This document shows positions 1 through 8,279 of a DNA stretch of 32,246 bases, piece by piece. The stretch lies in NCBI GenBank assembly GCA_034658655.1, contig JAYEFQ010000137.1, forward strand, positions 1-32,246, in the 5' to 3' direction. Position 1 is the first letter of the stretch. Each line of letters starts with the position of its first letter. A program made the position numbers and the translations under genes. Under the pieces are notes generated by a model. The model saw nothing but the letters and a program-made list of their open reading frames with translations, was not told the DNA's origin and did no database searches. The DNA comes from JAQIBY01 sp034658655 (GTDB lineage: Bacteria > Bacteroidota > Bacteroidia > Bacteroidales > ML635J-15).

Positions 1-32
1 TTACCTCCGGACATTTTGTGGTTTTTTGTAAT

Positions 33-229
33 ACCGATTGTGATTCAAAACTACCGATATGCTACGCTTTGCTTCGCCTATCGGTGTTAAATCTACATCG
101 GCATTATACTTGCAATTTTGATTAATAAATGGTATAACTATTCAGACGCATTTGAAACGATATCACGATAATACGCCACATGGCGGATGCAAAAAAAGAA
201 AACATGGGACACTGGATATCAAACAAGAG
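33..229 (+). repeat. ~195 bp dispersed repeat, copy 1
   Basis: This stretch is nearly identical to 8280-8472 in the same orientation. Counted by eye, copy 1 has a 10 bp longer hairpin loop, lacks one 8 bp unit (GCACGATA), and has a slightly different A-run; only a few single-base differences remain. Near its left end it carries an inverted repeat, ACCGATA...TATCGGT (53-90). Its right end runs into the first ~14 codons of the small membrane gene that starts at 187, so that gene's upstream region and N-terminus belong to the repeat. It has no coding capacity for a transposase. It could be a miniature element or a duplicated gene-upstream segment. Confidence 0.85.
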
Positions 230-528
230 AAACGAATCAAAATCAGCCATCGCACTCAGAACCTTCACAAACAAAAACACGTACTGTTTATGTTCAACAG
301 GCTCCCACTGCCGAAAAGAACGGACTTGGAACCGCTGGTTTTGTCCTTTCTCTCATTTCATTATTCTTCGGATGGATTATCTGGATATTAGGCCTGATTT
401 TTTCATTCATCGGGATATTTAAAAAACCAAGAGGGCTTGCAATTGCCGGATTAATTATATCCCTTGTGGATATTATATTAATCTTGTTTGTATTTACGGC
501 GCTCGGGCTTGCCGCATTTTCAATTTAG
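187..528 (+). CDS. Small DUF4190-type membrane protein
   Basis: This is a 113-residue protein with a polar, Q/T-rich N-terminus (about residues 1-45) followed by a hydrophobic hairpin. A first membrane stretch starts after NGLGTAGF, a short basic loop (KKPRGLAIAG) follows, and a second stretch ends at the C-terminus. The NGLGTAGFVLSLISLFFGW and KKPRGLAIAGLIISLV patterns are typical of the DUF4190 family, small inner-membrane proteins of unknown function. The ATG at 187 lies inside the ~195 bp repeat, so residues 1-14 are encoded by repeated DNA; the conserved part starts well after it. No good Shine-Dalgarno sequence is visible, which is usual for this phylum. The exact start is uncertain. 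Confidence 0.65.
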   Translation: MQKKKTWDTGYQTRETNQNQPSHSEPSQTKTRTVYVQQAPTAEKNGLGTAGFVLSLISLFFGWIIWILGLIFSFIGIFKKPRGLAIAGLIISLVDIILILFVFTALGLAAFSI

Positions 529-650
529 AAATTTCAATTTGCCGTCTAAAACAGACTGTATGTGAACACATTTAGCGAATGTTTGGGATAGAAAGCTCGT
601 AAAAAGCAAGCAAATTTTGTAGGCTCATCATTTTTCTGTTTTTTTACAAT

Positions 651-1610
651 GTGAATAAACAATTGATACAAAACCCTAATCCGTGGAATGATTACTCTGG
701 ATATATTCGAAAAACTTTCGGAGAGAGAGTGCAAAAAATCTCTGTTAATACCGGACTAGGCTGTCCGAATTTAGATGGTAGCTTATCTTTTGACGGATGT
801 ACATATTGCAATAATTCCAGTTTCTCACCATTCTATTGCAAATCTACAAAATCCATTCGGCAACAATTGACTGAAGGCATTGATTTCTTTGCAAAAAAAT
901 ACAAATCGCAAAAATATTTGGCTTACTTTCAATCCTTTACAAACACCTACACAAGCGACACTAATTTCGCAAATATGCTAAACGAAGCATTAGGAACAGA
1001 AGGTGTCATTGGTTTGGTGGTTGCAACGCGTCCTGATAGTATCTCAAAAACCCAAATCGAATTGTTAGACAAGCTTGCAAAATCGCATTACGTGAGTCTT
1101 GAATTCGGCATTGAATCTGGATTAAACAAAACCTTGAGTCGAATTAACCGCGGACATAATGTACAAGCTGTTATTGATGCATTTGCTACCTGTCAGAATA
1201 AATCGTTTCATACCGGAGCACATTTAATTCTCGGTTTGCCGGGCGAATCTGAAAATGACATGTTAAACCATGTAGATTTCATTAACTCCGTGCAACCAAA
1301 TAGTCTAAAACTACATCAATTGCAAGTGTTAAAAGGAACGGCAATCGCTGAGGAGTTTAAACAAGTTCCTGAAGATTTTGTTTCTTTTACAGTGGATTCA
1401 TATATTAACTTAGTAATTCGATTTTTAGAAAGGTTAAATCCGAATATTGTGGTAGAGCGTTTTACAAGCGAATCACCTAAAGAACTCATAATCAGTCCAA
1501 ATTGGGGCGGGTTGAAAAATTTTGAATTTGTGGACAAACTGCGAAATACAATAAAAACTAAAGCAAGTTATCAAGGAAAAGAATTTAAATATGAAACAGA
1601 GTTTCATTAA
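651..1610 (+). CDS. TIGR01212-family radical SAM protein (YhcC-like)
   Basis: A 319-residue radical SAM enzyme. The iron-sulfur cluster cysteines are C38, C50 and C53, in the CPNLDGS...GCTYC arrangement (C-x11-C-x2-C) of the TIGR01212/YhcC family. A glycine-rich SAM-binding region (VVATRPDSIS) and the GLPGES motif follow. Length matches the family (about 300-320). The start is taken as GTG at 651, because the conserved GYIRKTFGERVQKI block begins close behind it and no other in-frame start precedes it. The substrate is not established for this family. The gene overlaps the downstream TatD-like gene by 20 nt, which suggests a co-translated operon with TatD and TcdA homologues. Confidence 0.85.
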   Translation: MNKQLIQNPNPWNDYSGYIRKTFGERVQKISVNTGLGCPNLDGSLSFDGCTYCNNSSFSPFYCKSTKSIRQQLTEGIDFFAKKYKSQKYLAYFQSFTNTYTSDTNFANMLNEALGTEGVIGLVVATRPDSISKTQIELLDKLAKSHYVSLEFGIESGLNKTLSRINRGHNVQAVIDAFATCQNKSFHTGAHLILGLPGESENDMLNHVDFINSVQPNSLKLHQLQVLKGTAIAEEFKQVPEDFVSFTVDSYINLVIRFLERLNPNIVVERFTSESPKELIISPNWGGLKNFEFVDKLRNTIKTKASYQGKEFKYETEFH

Positions 1611-2238
1611 CATACACACGCATCAGGAATCAACGAACGAAGAGCATATTGAAATTATTAGTTTGTTCCACAATGCATCCATTCCTGAAGGAAAACTATT
1701 TTCCATAGGTGCTCATCCTTGGCATGCAGAAAAAGACACCCCACAAGCTTTAATTGATGAAATTTTTCCGAAAGTTCGCTTTGCCTTTGCTATTGGAGAA
1801 TGTGGTTTAGATCGCAGTTCTTCGACAAATTGGGATAAACAAGTGGAATTATTTCGTCTGCAAATTATCTTGAGCGAAAAAGCAAAAAAGCCATTGATTA
1901 TTCATGCTGTAAAGTCGTATCACGACATAATTGCTTTGCATAAAATCTATCAACCGAAACAAGCTTGGATTATCCACGGATATCAAGGGAATACAGAAAC
2001 CATGCAACAACTGACACAGCATGGTATATACCTTTCCTACGGTGCAGCTTTATTACGCAATCAAAGCAAATTAAATGAATGTTTAATTTACACGCCTGAA
2101 GATAAATTATTCTTTGAAACCGATGAAGCTTCCATAAAGATTTTGAGCGTTTACGAACATGCCGCACGCCTTAAAAATATCTCGGTTGAAGCCTTAAACA
2201 AGCAAATTCATGAAAACTTTGCAGCAATAAAACGATGA
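1591..2238 (+). CDS. TatD-family metal-dependent hydrolase
   Basis: A 215-residue protein of the TatD/YcfH amidohydrolase-like family (putative metal-dependent DNases). Visible metal-site motifs in order are the N-terminal HTH (H9, H11), IGECGLD with the ligand glutamate, LIIHAVKSY, IIHGYQGN, and FETDEA near the C-terminus carrying the ligand aspartate. It is shorter than the usual ~255-265 residues, as is common for the Bacteroidota subgroup. It begins inside the 3' end of the radical SAM gene, and its TGA overlaps the ATG of the next gene (ATGA at 2235-2238), so all three genes are translationally coupled. Substrate preference cannot be read from the sequence. Confidence 0.85.
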   Translation: MKQSFINIHTHQESTNEEHIEIISLFHNASIPEGKLFSIGAHPWHAEKDTPQALIDEIFPKVRFAFAIGECGLDRSSSTNWDKQVELFRLQIILSEKAKKPLIIHAVKSYHDIIALHKIYQPKQAWIIHGYQGNTETMQQLTQHGIYLSYGAALLRNQSKLNECLIYTPEDKLFFETDEASIKILSVYEHAARLKNISVEALNKQIHENFAAIKR

Positions 2239-2957
2239 ATACAAATTGGCAAAACAGAACCGAGCTACTTATCGGGAAAGAGAGTGTATTAAAATTAAAC
2301 CAAACCCACATTTTTATTGCCGGACTCGGTGGAGTTGGTTCTTGGGCTGCAGAACATTTAATAAGAGCAGGAATTGGTGAAATTACCATTGTAGATGCCG
2401 ATATCATTACAGAAAGCAATTTAAACCGGCAACTGCTTGCCCTTCATAGTACAGTTGGAATGAATAAGGTGGATGTTATGAAACGTCGTTTGACAGACAT
2501 TAATCCCAATCTAATTGTACACGCTCAAAAGGAGTTCCTAAGCGAAACAAATCGTGAAAAATTATTATCAGGAACTTACGATTATGTTTTAGATTGCATT
2601 GACACACTGACACCAAAAATTAACATTATCACATTTTGTCTTGAAAAAGAATTGCCACTTATTTCATCCTTAGGTTCAGGTGCTAAAATGGATCCATTGG
2701 CAGTAAAGATATCCGATATCAGCAAATCTCACAATTGCATGTTAGGAAGAATGCTGAGAAAACGATTGCATAAACTCGGAATTTACAAAGGATTTAAAGT
2801 GGTTTTTTCCGATGAGTTGCCTAATAAAGAGGCAGTTATTTTGGAAAAAGGACTGAATAAAAAGTCAAATGCCGGAACAATTTCTTATTTACCGGCAATT
2901 TTTGGCAGCATGATGGCTGGCGAAGTCATACAGAATATATTAAAAAGGAAATTTTAA
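2235..2957 (+). CDS. tcdA: tRNA threonylcarbamoyladenosine dehydratase (TcdA/CsdL, ThiF-type)
   Basis: A 240-residue E1-like/ThiF-fold protein. The nucleotide-binding loop GLGGVGS is at residues 30-36, followed by VDADIITESNLNRQ, the adenylation-site signature with catalytic Arg and Gln. DCIDTLTPK, the GSGAKMDP segment and the C-terminal NAGTISYLPAIFG block are all typical of TcdA. Known family members use ATP to dehydrate t6A to cyclic ct6A at position 37 of ANN-decoding tRNAs. Its ATG overlaps the stop of the upstream TatD-like gene. No CsdA/CsdE partner is next to it. ThiF and MoeB are less likely because the conserved TcdA C-terminal block is present. Confidence 0.85.
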   Translation: MNTNWQNRTELLIGKESVLKLNQTHIFIAGLGGVGSWAAEHLIRAGIGEITIVDADIITESNLNRQLLALHSTVGMNKVDVMKRRLTDINPNLIVHAQKEFLSETNREKLLSGTYDYVLDCIDTLTPKINIITFCLEKELPLISSLGSGAKMDPLAVKISDISKSHNCMLGRMLRKRLHKLGIYKGFKVVFSDELPNKEAVILEKGLNKKSNAGTISYLPAIFGSMMAGEVIQNILKRKF

Positions 2958-3011
2958 TTCATTCATATTCATTTTATTCGTATATTGCATGGAAACCAAA
3001 AACAAAAAGCC

Positions 3012-5219
3012 ATGCAAGTTTCTCCATTAAAAAAAACAATTATTCTTTTGATTATTTTATTGATGCAAGGTCATTTTGCTCAATCTCAAATTTTGAAAAA
3101 TACTAATTTCGGACAAATTGGGAAAAGTCACGGAGTACCTGCTAAACCAGCTTTTATTGATTTCCAACAATCCGACAATAGCAGCATCAGTATCAAACCC
3201 TTTGGTGATGCAATTATTAATTGGGCAGAAACAAAGAACGGATATTGCGTCTTACACAATGCATCAGGAGATTTGGTTTATGCCATTAAAGATGAATACG
3301 GTTTTTTGATTCCTTCAAATCAACTTGCACACGATACACCAAAACGGACTTCTCAAGAAATTGAATTTCTCAAAAGTATTCCTAAACATCTCCGATTTTC
3401 CAATTCACAAAAATCTGTTTTGAAAACTACACATCAATTTTATCAAAATAAAACGGATAAAAACCCTGGAAGCTTTCCCACCACCGGCAATCCAAAACTA
3501 TTGGTAATTCTCGTCAATTTTTCAGACACTTCTCCCCTATACACTCAAACTCAACTCGATCAACCAATGAATCAAACAAATTATATCGGGAAAGGAAGTT
3601 TAAATGAATATTTTTACGAAGTCTCTTTCGAACAATTAAATATTCAGATTACAGTTGCTAACTGGGTTCAGGTCGGAAATACACATGATTATTATGCACC
3701 TGAATCAAAATGGGGAGAATTTGCTTTTGATGCAATTTCTGCTGCAGATGCAAGCATTGATTTCTCGCAATACGACAATAACAGCGACGGAACAGTGGAG
3801 GCTGTTGCAATTATTCATCAAGGCGCCGGACAAGAAGCCTCCTACGACACAAATGATATTTGGTCACATATGTGGACTTTAGAAGAAGCGGGATATAGTG
3901 TAGCACAACGCGTTTTTGATGCCGTAGAGCTGAATACATATATTTGTCAAGCAGAAGATGATGCAACGGGAAACATAAATACAATTGGAATGATGGCCCA
4001 TGAAATTGGACATTTACTTGGTGCACCGGATTTTTACGATACTGATTACACCAATCCAGACTATCGTGGTACAGGTTTTTGGGATTTGCAAGCAGACGGA
4101 TCTTGGAACGGAACACCCATGGGATCACAACCTGCACATCCAAATATTTTTACTAAAATATATTATTACGATTGGTTAGAAGCCACTGAGCTTAACAGCC
4201 CGATAACTATTAATATGCTTGCAACCGATTTCGAGCAACAAGTATATTACTATACCACAACAAATACAAATGAATATTTCTTACTTGAAAACCGACAACA
4301 ATCCGGCTTCAACTATGCAGTTCCCGGAGCGGGATTACTCATTTATCATGTAGATCAAGATTATATTAATACACATTTTGAAGATAATGACATTAATGCT
4401 ACTGCCCATATGGGATTATACATCAAAGATGCTGGAAATAATGGCAATATTGATGATGATGACTGTCCTTTTCCGGGCACATTGATCAACACAACCTTTA
4501 CAGATATAAGCACACCCTCATCCTTAAATTGGACAGGCGGCACAACTAATAAGCCAATAACAAACATTGCGGGAAATTACTCTATGATTTCCTTTGATTT
4601 TATGGGAGGACATGGTTGCGTGCCACCTCCATTGCAATGTTCAAACTTAATAAGCACAGCAGTTGCCGACAATTTAATTAGTTTGCAATGGACACGGGGT
4701 CTGGGAGAAAAAGTCTTAGTTTTGGCAAAAGAAGGCAGCACGGTAGATAGTGATCCACAAGCAAACATGCCATATATCTGCAACACAGAATTTGGATTAG
4801 GAGAATCAGTGGCACCCGGGATTTTTGCAATTTATTATGATGATGGAAATACTTGTGCCGTTACCGGATTAAATCCTGGGACAACCTATCACTTTGCAGC
4901 TTACGAAGCCTTTGCAACAAATAATTGCTACACATTACCCGCAGTTCACGGTAATTTCACAACAAGTGGAACGGCAAATGGATTATCGGCATCAGAAAGT
5001 GAGAACATAAGCATATTTACAGATTCGGAAAATCTGTTGATTGATTATCCTGCACAATATGAACATTCAAGCATTGAAATAATCAATATAACAGGGCAAA
5101 TAATTCAAACAGAAAAAATCAATCATACTGTCGCGATAAATCATTTACCGAAAGGCGTTTTTATCCTGAGAATAAAGAATAATAATCAACCAGTTTTTAC
5201 AGAGCGATTTGTAAAATAA
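3012..5219 (+). CDS. Secreted M6-family metalloprotease with T9SS sorting domain
   Basis: About 735 residues from the ATG at 3012. This start is chosen over a TTG at 2985 because it puts a clean signal peptide (MQVSPLKKTIILLI...FAQSQ) at the N-terminus. The M6/immune-inhibitor-A-like zinc site HEIGHLLGAPD is at about residues 330-340. A fibronectin-type-III-like region follows (about 535-655, with the GLNPGTTYHFAAY signature). The last ~75 residues look like a Por/T9SS C-terminal sorting domain (IEIINITGQII...LPKGVFILRI). It is therefore predicted to be exported by Sec, secreted by T9SS and possibly attached to the cell surface. It sits 54 nt behind tcdA and may be co-transcribed with it. Confidence 0.85.
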   Translation: MQVSPLKKTIILLIILLMQGHFAQSQILKNTNFGQIGKSHGVPAKPAFIDFQQSDNSSISIKPFGDAIINWAETKNGYCVLHNASGDLVYAIKDEYGFLIPSNQLAHDTPKRTSQEIEFLKSIPKHLRFSNSQKSVLKTTHQFYQNKTDKNPGSFPTTGNPKLLVILVNFSDTSPLYTQTQLDQPMNQTNYIGKGSLNEYFYEVSFEQLNIQITVANWVQVGNTHDYYAPESKWGEFAFDAISAADASIDFSQYDNNSDGTVEAVAIIHQGAGQEASYDTNDIWSHMWTLEEAGYSVAQRVFDAVELNTYICQAEDDATGNINTIGMMAHEIGHLLGAPDFYDTDYTNPDYRGTGFWDLQADGSWNGTPMGSQPAHPNIFTKIYYYDWLEATELNSPITINMLATDFEQQVYYYTTTNTNEYFLLENRQQSGFNYAVPGAGLLIYHVDQDYINTHFEDNDINATAHMGLYIKDAGNNGNIDDDDCPFPGTLINTTFTDISTPSSLNWTGGTTNKPITNIAGNYSMISFDFMGGHGCVPPPLQCSNLISTAVADNLISLQWTRGLGEKVLVLAKEGSTVDSDPQANMPYICNTEFGLGESVAPGIFAIYYDDGNTCAVTGLNPGTTYHFAAYEAFATNNCYTLPAVHGNFTTSGTANGLSASESENISIFTDSENLLIDYPAQYEHSSIEIINITGQIIQTEKINHTVAINHLPKGVFILRIKNNNQPVFTERFVK

Positions 5220-5251
5220 AGTGAAAGTAAACAATCACCTGAGATTTTCAT

Positions 5252-5259
5252 TACCTTTG
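5252..5259 (+). promoter_or_regulatory. Candidate Bacteroidota -7 box (TACCTTTG)
   Basis: TACCTTTG matches the TAnnTTTG -7 consensus of this phylum and lies 14 nt before the ATG at 5274, which would give a very short leader. No clear TTG lies 19-20 nt upstream, so support is partial. Confidence 0.45.
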
Positions 5260-5273
5260 TCCAAAATTAAGCT

Positions 5274-6602
5274 ATGGACAGAAAGCCTTATTGGTTCAAA
5301 TTAGACAATGCAGCCAAGATTTTCCCGGCTGTCTCTGACCGTGAATTAACTTCAGTATTTCGCATTTCTATTCATTTAAAAAATCCGGTAAAGATTGCTG
5401 CACTACAAGTTGCGCTTGAAAAAGTTTATGCACGTTTCCCCTATTTCAATGTGCATTTGAAACATGGTTTTTTTTGGCATTACTTAGAAGAGCACAAAGG
5501 GATTCCTCAAGTTGAAGCAGACACGTGGCCGCCAATGGAAGCCTTTCAAACAAAATTTGTGCATGACAGATTGTACCGAATTCGGGCAAGAGGACGACAA
5601 ATAAGCTTAGAAATGATGCATTCAGTAAGCGACGGAGGAGGAGGAATACAACTTCTCAACAGCTTACTACTAGCCTACTTCAGGGAACTTGGCGATGATA
5701 TTTCCACTCCGAAATATTTCATGGATATTAATGAAGCTCCGAAAGCGCATGAATTTGAAGATTCCTACAAGAAATATTTCCGAAAAGAGATTCCACCCAA
5801 TAAACCAAGAAACAAAGCATGGGATCTTCCTTTTGAACTAAAACCAAAGCCGCGATTAAGTGTTATTCAGGCAGAAATTTCTTCAAGCCATATCTTGAAG
5901 ACAGCTAAATCATTTAATGTCAGCGTAACAGAATTTCTGGCTTCAGTTTATACGGATACATTACAGCAAATTCATATCCGTATGCGAGAAAAAGGCATAA
6001 AACAAAAACTCGGAATTATCCGAATGCAAGTACCCATAAATTTACGACGAATATTTCCAAGCAAAAGCATGCGAAATTTCACATTATTTGCGCTTCCGGA
6101 AATTGACACACGGCTTGGCAAATACAGTTTTGAGGAGATCACTCAAACGGTACATCACTACATGAAATTAGAGACTTATCCGAAACAAATTCATCGCATT
6201 ATCAGCAGAAATGTCGGGTCAGAAAAGCTATTTTATATACGTGTTATTCCTCTCGTTATTAAAGACATGGTATTGGCAGCAAAACATAAAAGTTATGGAA
6301 ATGCTCAATACTCGGGTGTGATGACAAATTTGGGGCAAATAAAATATCCTGAGGAAATCGCAAAATACATTGATGCCGTATCCTGTACACCACCCCCACC
6401 AAACACAAGAACAAAAATAAATTGCAGCATAGTGAGCTATGAAAACAAAATGATTGCGAGTTTTTGTAATATCACAAAATCAACTGAGCTAGAGCAATTA
6501 TTTTTCAAAAAATTAACAAGTTTTGGCATTCCGGTAAAAATGTTATCATGGGATGATGTATTAACAAAAAAAACTGATGCAAGCGATGACAATAATCTGT
6601 AA
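5274..6602 (+). CDS. Condensation/alcohol acetyltransferase-like protein (HxxxD)
   Basis: A 442-residue protein with an HSVSDGG motif (H116, D120), the catalytic HxxxDG signature of the chloramphenicol-acetyltransferase/condensation/AATase superfamily. The N-terminus (YWFKLDNAAKIFPA...) and central RMQVPINLRRIFPSKSMRNF resemble bacterial proteins annotated as alcohol acetyltransferases. It has no signal peptide or clear membrane segment. It overlaps by 17-26 nt with a gene for a zinc-ribbon membrane protein, a pairing I recall from Firmicutes operons (DUF6320 neighbour). The likely role is acyl transfer from a thioester to a hydroxyl or amine; donor and acceptor are unknown. The catalytic motif is certain, the substrate class is inference. 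Confidence 0.65.
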   Translation: MDRKPYWFKLDNAAKIFPAVSDRELTSVFRISIHLKNPVKIAALQVALEKVYARFPYFNVHLKHGFFWHYLEEHKGIPQVEADTWPPMEAFQTKFVHDRLYRIRARGRQISLEMMHSVSDGGGGIQLLNSLLLAYFRELGDDISTPKYFMDINEAPKAHEFEDSYKKYFRKEIPPNKPRNKAWDLPFELKPKPRLSVIQAEISSSHILKTAKSFNVSVTEFLASVYTDTLQQIHIRMREKGIKQKLGIIRMQVPINLRRIFPSKSMRNFTLFALPEIDTRLGKYSFEEITQTVHHYMKLETYPKQIHRIISRNVGSEKLFYIRVIPLVIKDMVLAAKHKSYGNAQYSGVMTNLGQIKYPEEIAKYIDAVSCTPPPPNTRTKINCSIVSYENKMIASFCNITKSTELEQLFFKKLTSFGIPVKMLSWDDVLTKKTDASDDNNL

Positions 6603-7272
6603 GCATTGTGGAGTAGAACTTGAGGATGGCATGGAAAAATGTCCACTTTGCCACCTTGCTCAAGGAGAAGAGGCGCATGAACATAATTTGCGCACAAATA
6701 AATCTGTAATTCTGATAAAGCAAAAAATGAATTTATGGCTCGCCTTTTCTATTATTTCAATAAGCACTATTGCATTTACGATACTAATAAATTTAATCAT
6801 TGACAGCAGTTTGAATTGGTCATTATACGTTGCAGGTTCTGTTTTCAGCACATGGGCATATTACTCAATTCACACATTTTTCAAACATTATATTTTAATG
6901 TGGGCTCCTATTGCACTGAGTGTTACACTTGGAAATTTACTGCTGATTGATGCACTTTCCGGTGGTGACTTTTGGTTTGTCAAGCTTGGATTTCCCATTG
7001 CAAGCGGAGCCTTCATCTTATCTGGAATTTTCCATTTCATATGTCGCCATGTCAAATATCAGGGCTTTAATCTCTTGGGATATGCACTCCTTGTTATTGT
7101 GGCACTCAGCTTAATTATTGAAAGCTCTGTTGGATTGTACAAAACGGATGAGATCCATTTATGGTGGTCGCTATTTGTCGCCATTTCTGCAACACCACTC
7201 TCTCTAATTTTATTATTTATACATTATCGGTTAGGGAAAGGAAACGACCTTAAAAGCTTTTTCCACATTTAA
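6577..7272 (+). CDS. Zinc-ribbon membrane protein (DUF6320-like)
   Basis: A 231-residue protein that begins with a short cytosolic zinc ribbon (CKHCG...CPLC, two CxxC knuckles within the first ~25 residues). About six hydrophobic membrane segments follow, from roughly residue 52 to 218. This architecture matches my recollection of DUF6320 proteins, which accompany alcohol-acetyltransferase-like genes. Two starts are possible, ATG 6577 or ATG 6586 (giving MTIICKHCG); both overlap the upstream gene, so translation is probably coupled. The pair may act together at the inner membrane, for example with the acyltransferase docking on this protein, but that is inference. The biochemical function is unknown. 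Confidence 0.65.
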   Translation: MQAMTIICKHCGVELEDGMEKCPLCHLAQGEEAHEHNLRTNKSVILIKQKMNLWLAFSIISISTIAFTILINLIIDSSLNWSLYVAGSVFSTWAYYSIHTFFKHYILMWAPIALSVTLGNLLLIDALSGGDFWFVKLGFPIASGAFILSGIFHFICRHVKYQGFNLLGYALLVIVALSLIIESSVGLYKTDEIHLWWSLFVAISATPLSLILLFIHYRLGKGNDLKSFFHI

Positions 7273-7309
7273 CAAAAACTTCCGCAATCACGGCTTTTAA
7301 TGAATCCAC

Positions 7310-7353
7310 AGTGTAATACCGGATTTTTTTTATTTTAAAGTGGTATAACTATT
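7310..7353 (+). repeat. Possible degenerate, internally deleted relative of the ~195 bp repeat
   Basis: This short stretch contains GTAATACCG, as at 29-37, and TGGTATAACTATT, as at 130-142 and in the copy at 8280-8472, but without the ~90 bp between them. Both matches are short, so a shared origin is only a suggestion. Confidence 0.3.
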
Positions 7354-7378
7354 TTTATAGCAATATCATCCATTATAA

Positions 7379-8231
7379 TCAGCTAATTGAATTTAATAGC
7401 TCCAATAAACTTTCAAATGCATAAAATTCAATATTTTCATTTTCAACTTGCTCATATTCCCATGTGGTATGAAATGGAATATGAATTGCATGCCCTCCCA
7501 AATTAATCACAGGTAAAACATCAGATTTCACAGAATTTCCAATCATTAGAAATTCTTCGGGTGTGATGGAAAGCTTTCGCAATAAAAGCTCGTAATTTGC
7601 AAGTTGCTTATCACTCATCACTTCAATATGGTCAAAATAATGCTCAAGCCCTGAAGCACGCAGTTTTCGCTCCTGATCAAGCGCATCCCCTTTTGTCGCC
7701 AAAACAAGCCTATACTCTGTATTCAGGAAATATTTTAAGACATCTTCAACACCGGGTAATCGTTCAATCGGAGCATTTAAAATCTGCTTCCCTAACTTGA
7801 TAAGCGTTGCAATGTTTTGCTGTGGAATTTGTCCCATACTTAGTGCCAACAAGAAAACTAATGTTTTTTAATCTCTGATAAGAAAACGTCAAAGATAAGG
7901 CTTTTGAAGTTTCTGAAACCAAGGAGTTTACTTTTGTAATCGACTGTTTCAGAAACGATAATAACGCAATATTTGGCGTTTTCTTGCAGAGACTACTTAA
8001 TTCTATGCCGGTTTCTATCACCGATAACACAAATGGTTTCACCCCGTATCCGTAAAACTCCATATTTCTAAGTTCGGTTTGAAACAAAGCATTACGACAG
8101 GTTTTCTCATCAACAAAATCAGTCATCATATGGACAAATTCCTTTTCCAATTCGCGGAAACGCATTTCATTCACCCACAAAGTGTCATCTGCATCAAAAG
8201 CGATAACTTTTATATGTTTGGGAATAATCAT
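7379..8231 (-). pseudogene. HAD-family hydrolase gene interrupted by a MITE-like insertion
   Basis: The reading frame is split into an N-terminal part (8231 to about 8000) and a C-terminal part (7842 to 7379). HAD motifs are intact in both halves: FDADDTLW (motif I), LATKGD (motif II region), QERKL (motif III region) and MIGNSVKSDV (motif IV region). Between them lie 157 bp with no counterpart in the family. Removing 7843-7999 joins ...GIELS to MGQIPQQN... in one frame and gives a 231-residue protein, a normal length. The 157 bp are not a multiple of three, so the present gene encodes two out-of-frame fragments. The original product would be a cytosolic phosphatase-type HAD enzyme of unknown substrate. 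Both halves look otherwise uneroded, so the disruption may be recent. Confidence 0.85.
7843..7993. mobile_element. 151 bp MITE-like insertion with inverted repeats and 6 bp target duplication
   Basis: The element is bounded by identical TACTTA hexamers (7837-7842 and 7994-7999), consistent with a target-site duplication. Its ends are imperfect inverted repeats: GTGCCAACAAGAAAAC at 7843-7858 against the complement of 7978-7993, GTCTCTGCAAGAAAAC, 12 of 16 matching. Inside, 7871-7919 and 7946-7993 form a ~49 bp imperfect inverted repeat including CTCTG, AAGAAAACG and GTTTCTGAAAC, so most of the element can fold into one long hairpin. It has no open reading frame of note. It would need a transposase in trans, and none is present in this window. 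Confidence 0.75.
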
Positions 8232-8279
8232 AAATTAAATTTATTGTAACTACTTAGTGCTAAAATTAAAAACATTAAC

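Noticed and set aside
2985..3011. TTG start for the M6 peptidase
   Set aside because: It adds nine polar residues before a well-formed signal peptide that begins at the ATG 3012.
3811..4143. 110-codon minus-strand frame inside the M6 peptidase gene
   Set aside because: It lies opposite the conserved zinc-site region of an intact gene and shows no family pattern or translation signal.
7379..7852. Taking the C-terminal HAD fragment as an independent gene starting at 7852
   Set aside because: It lacks motif I, and its first codons come from the inserted element; joining to the upstream fragment gives a complete HAD protein.
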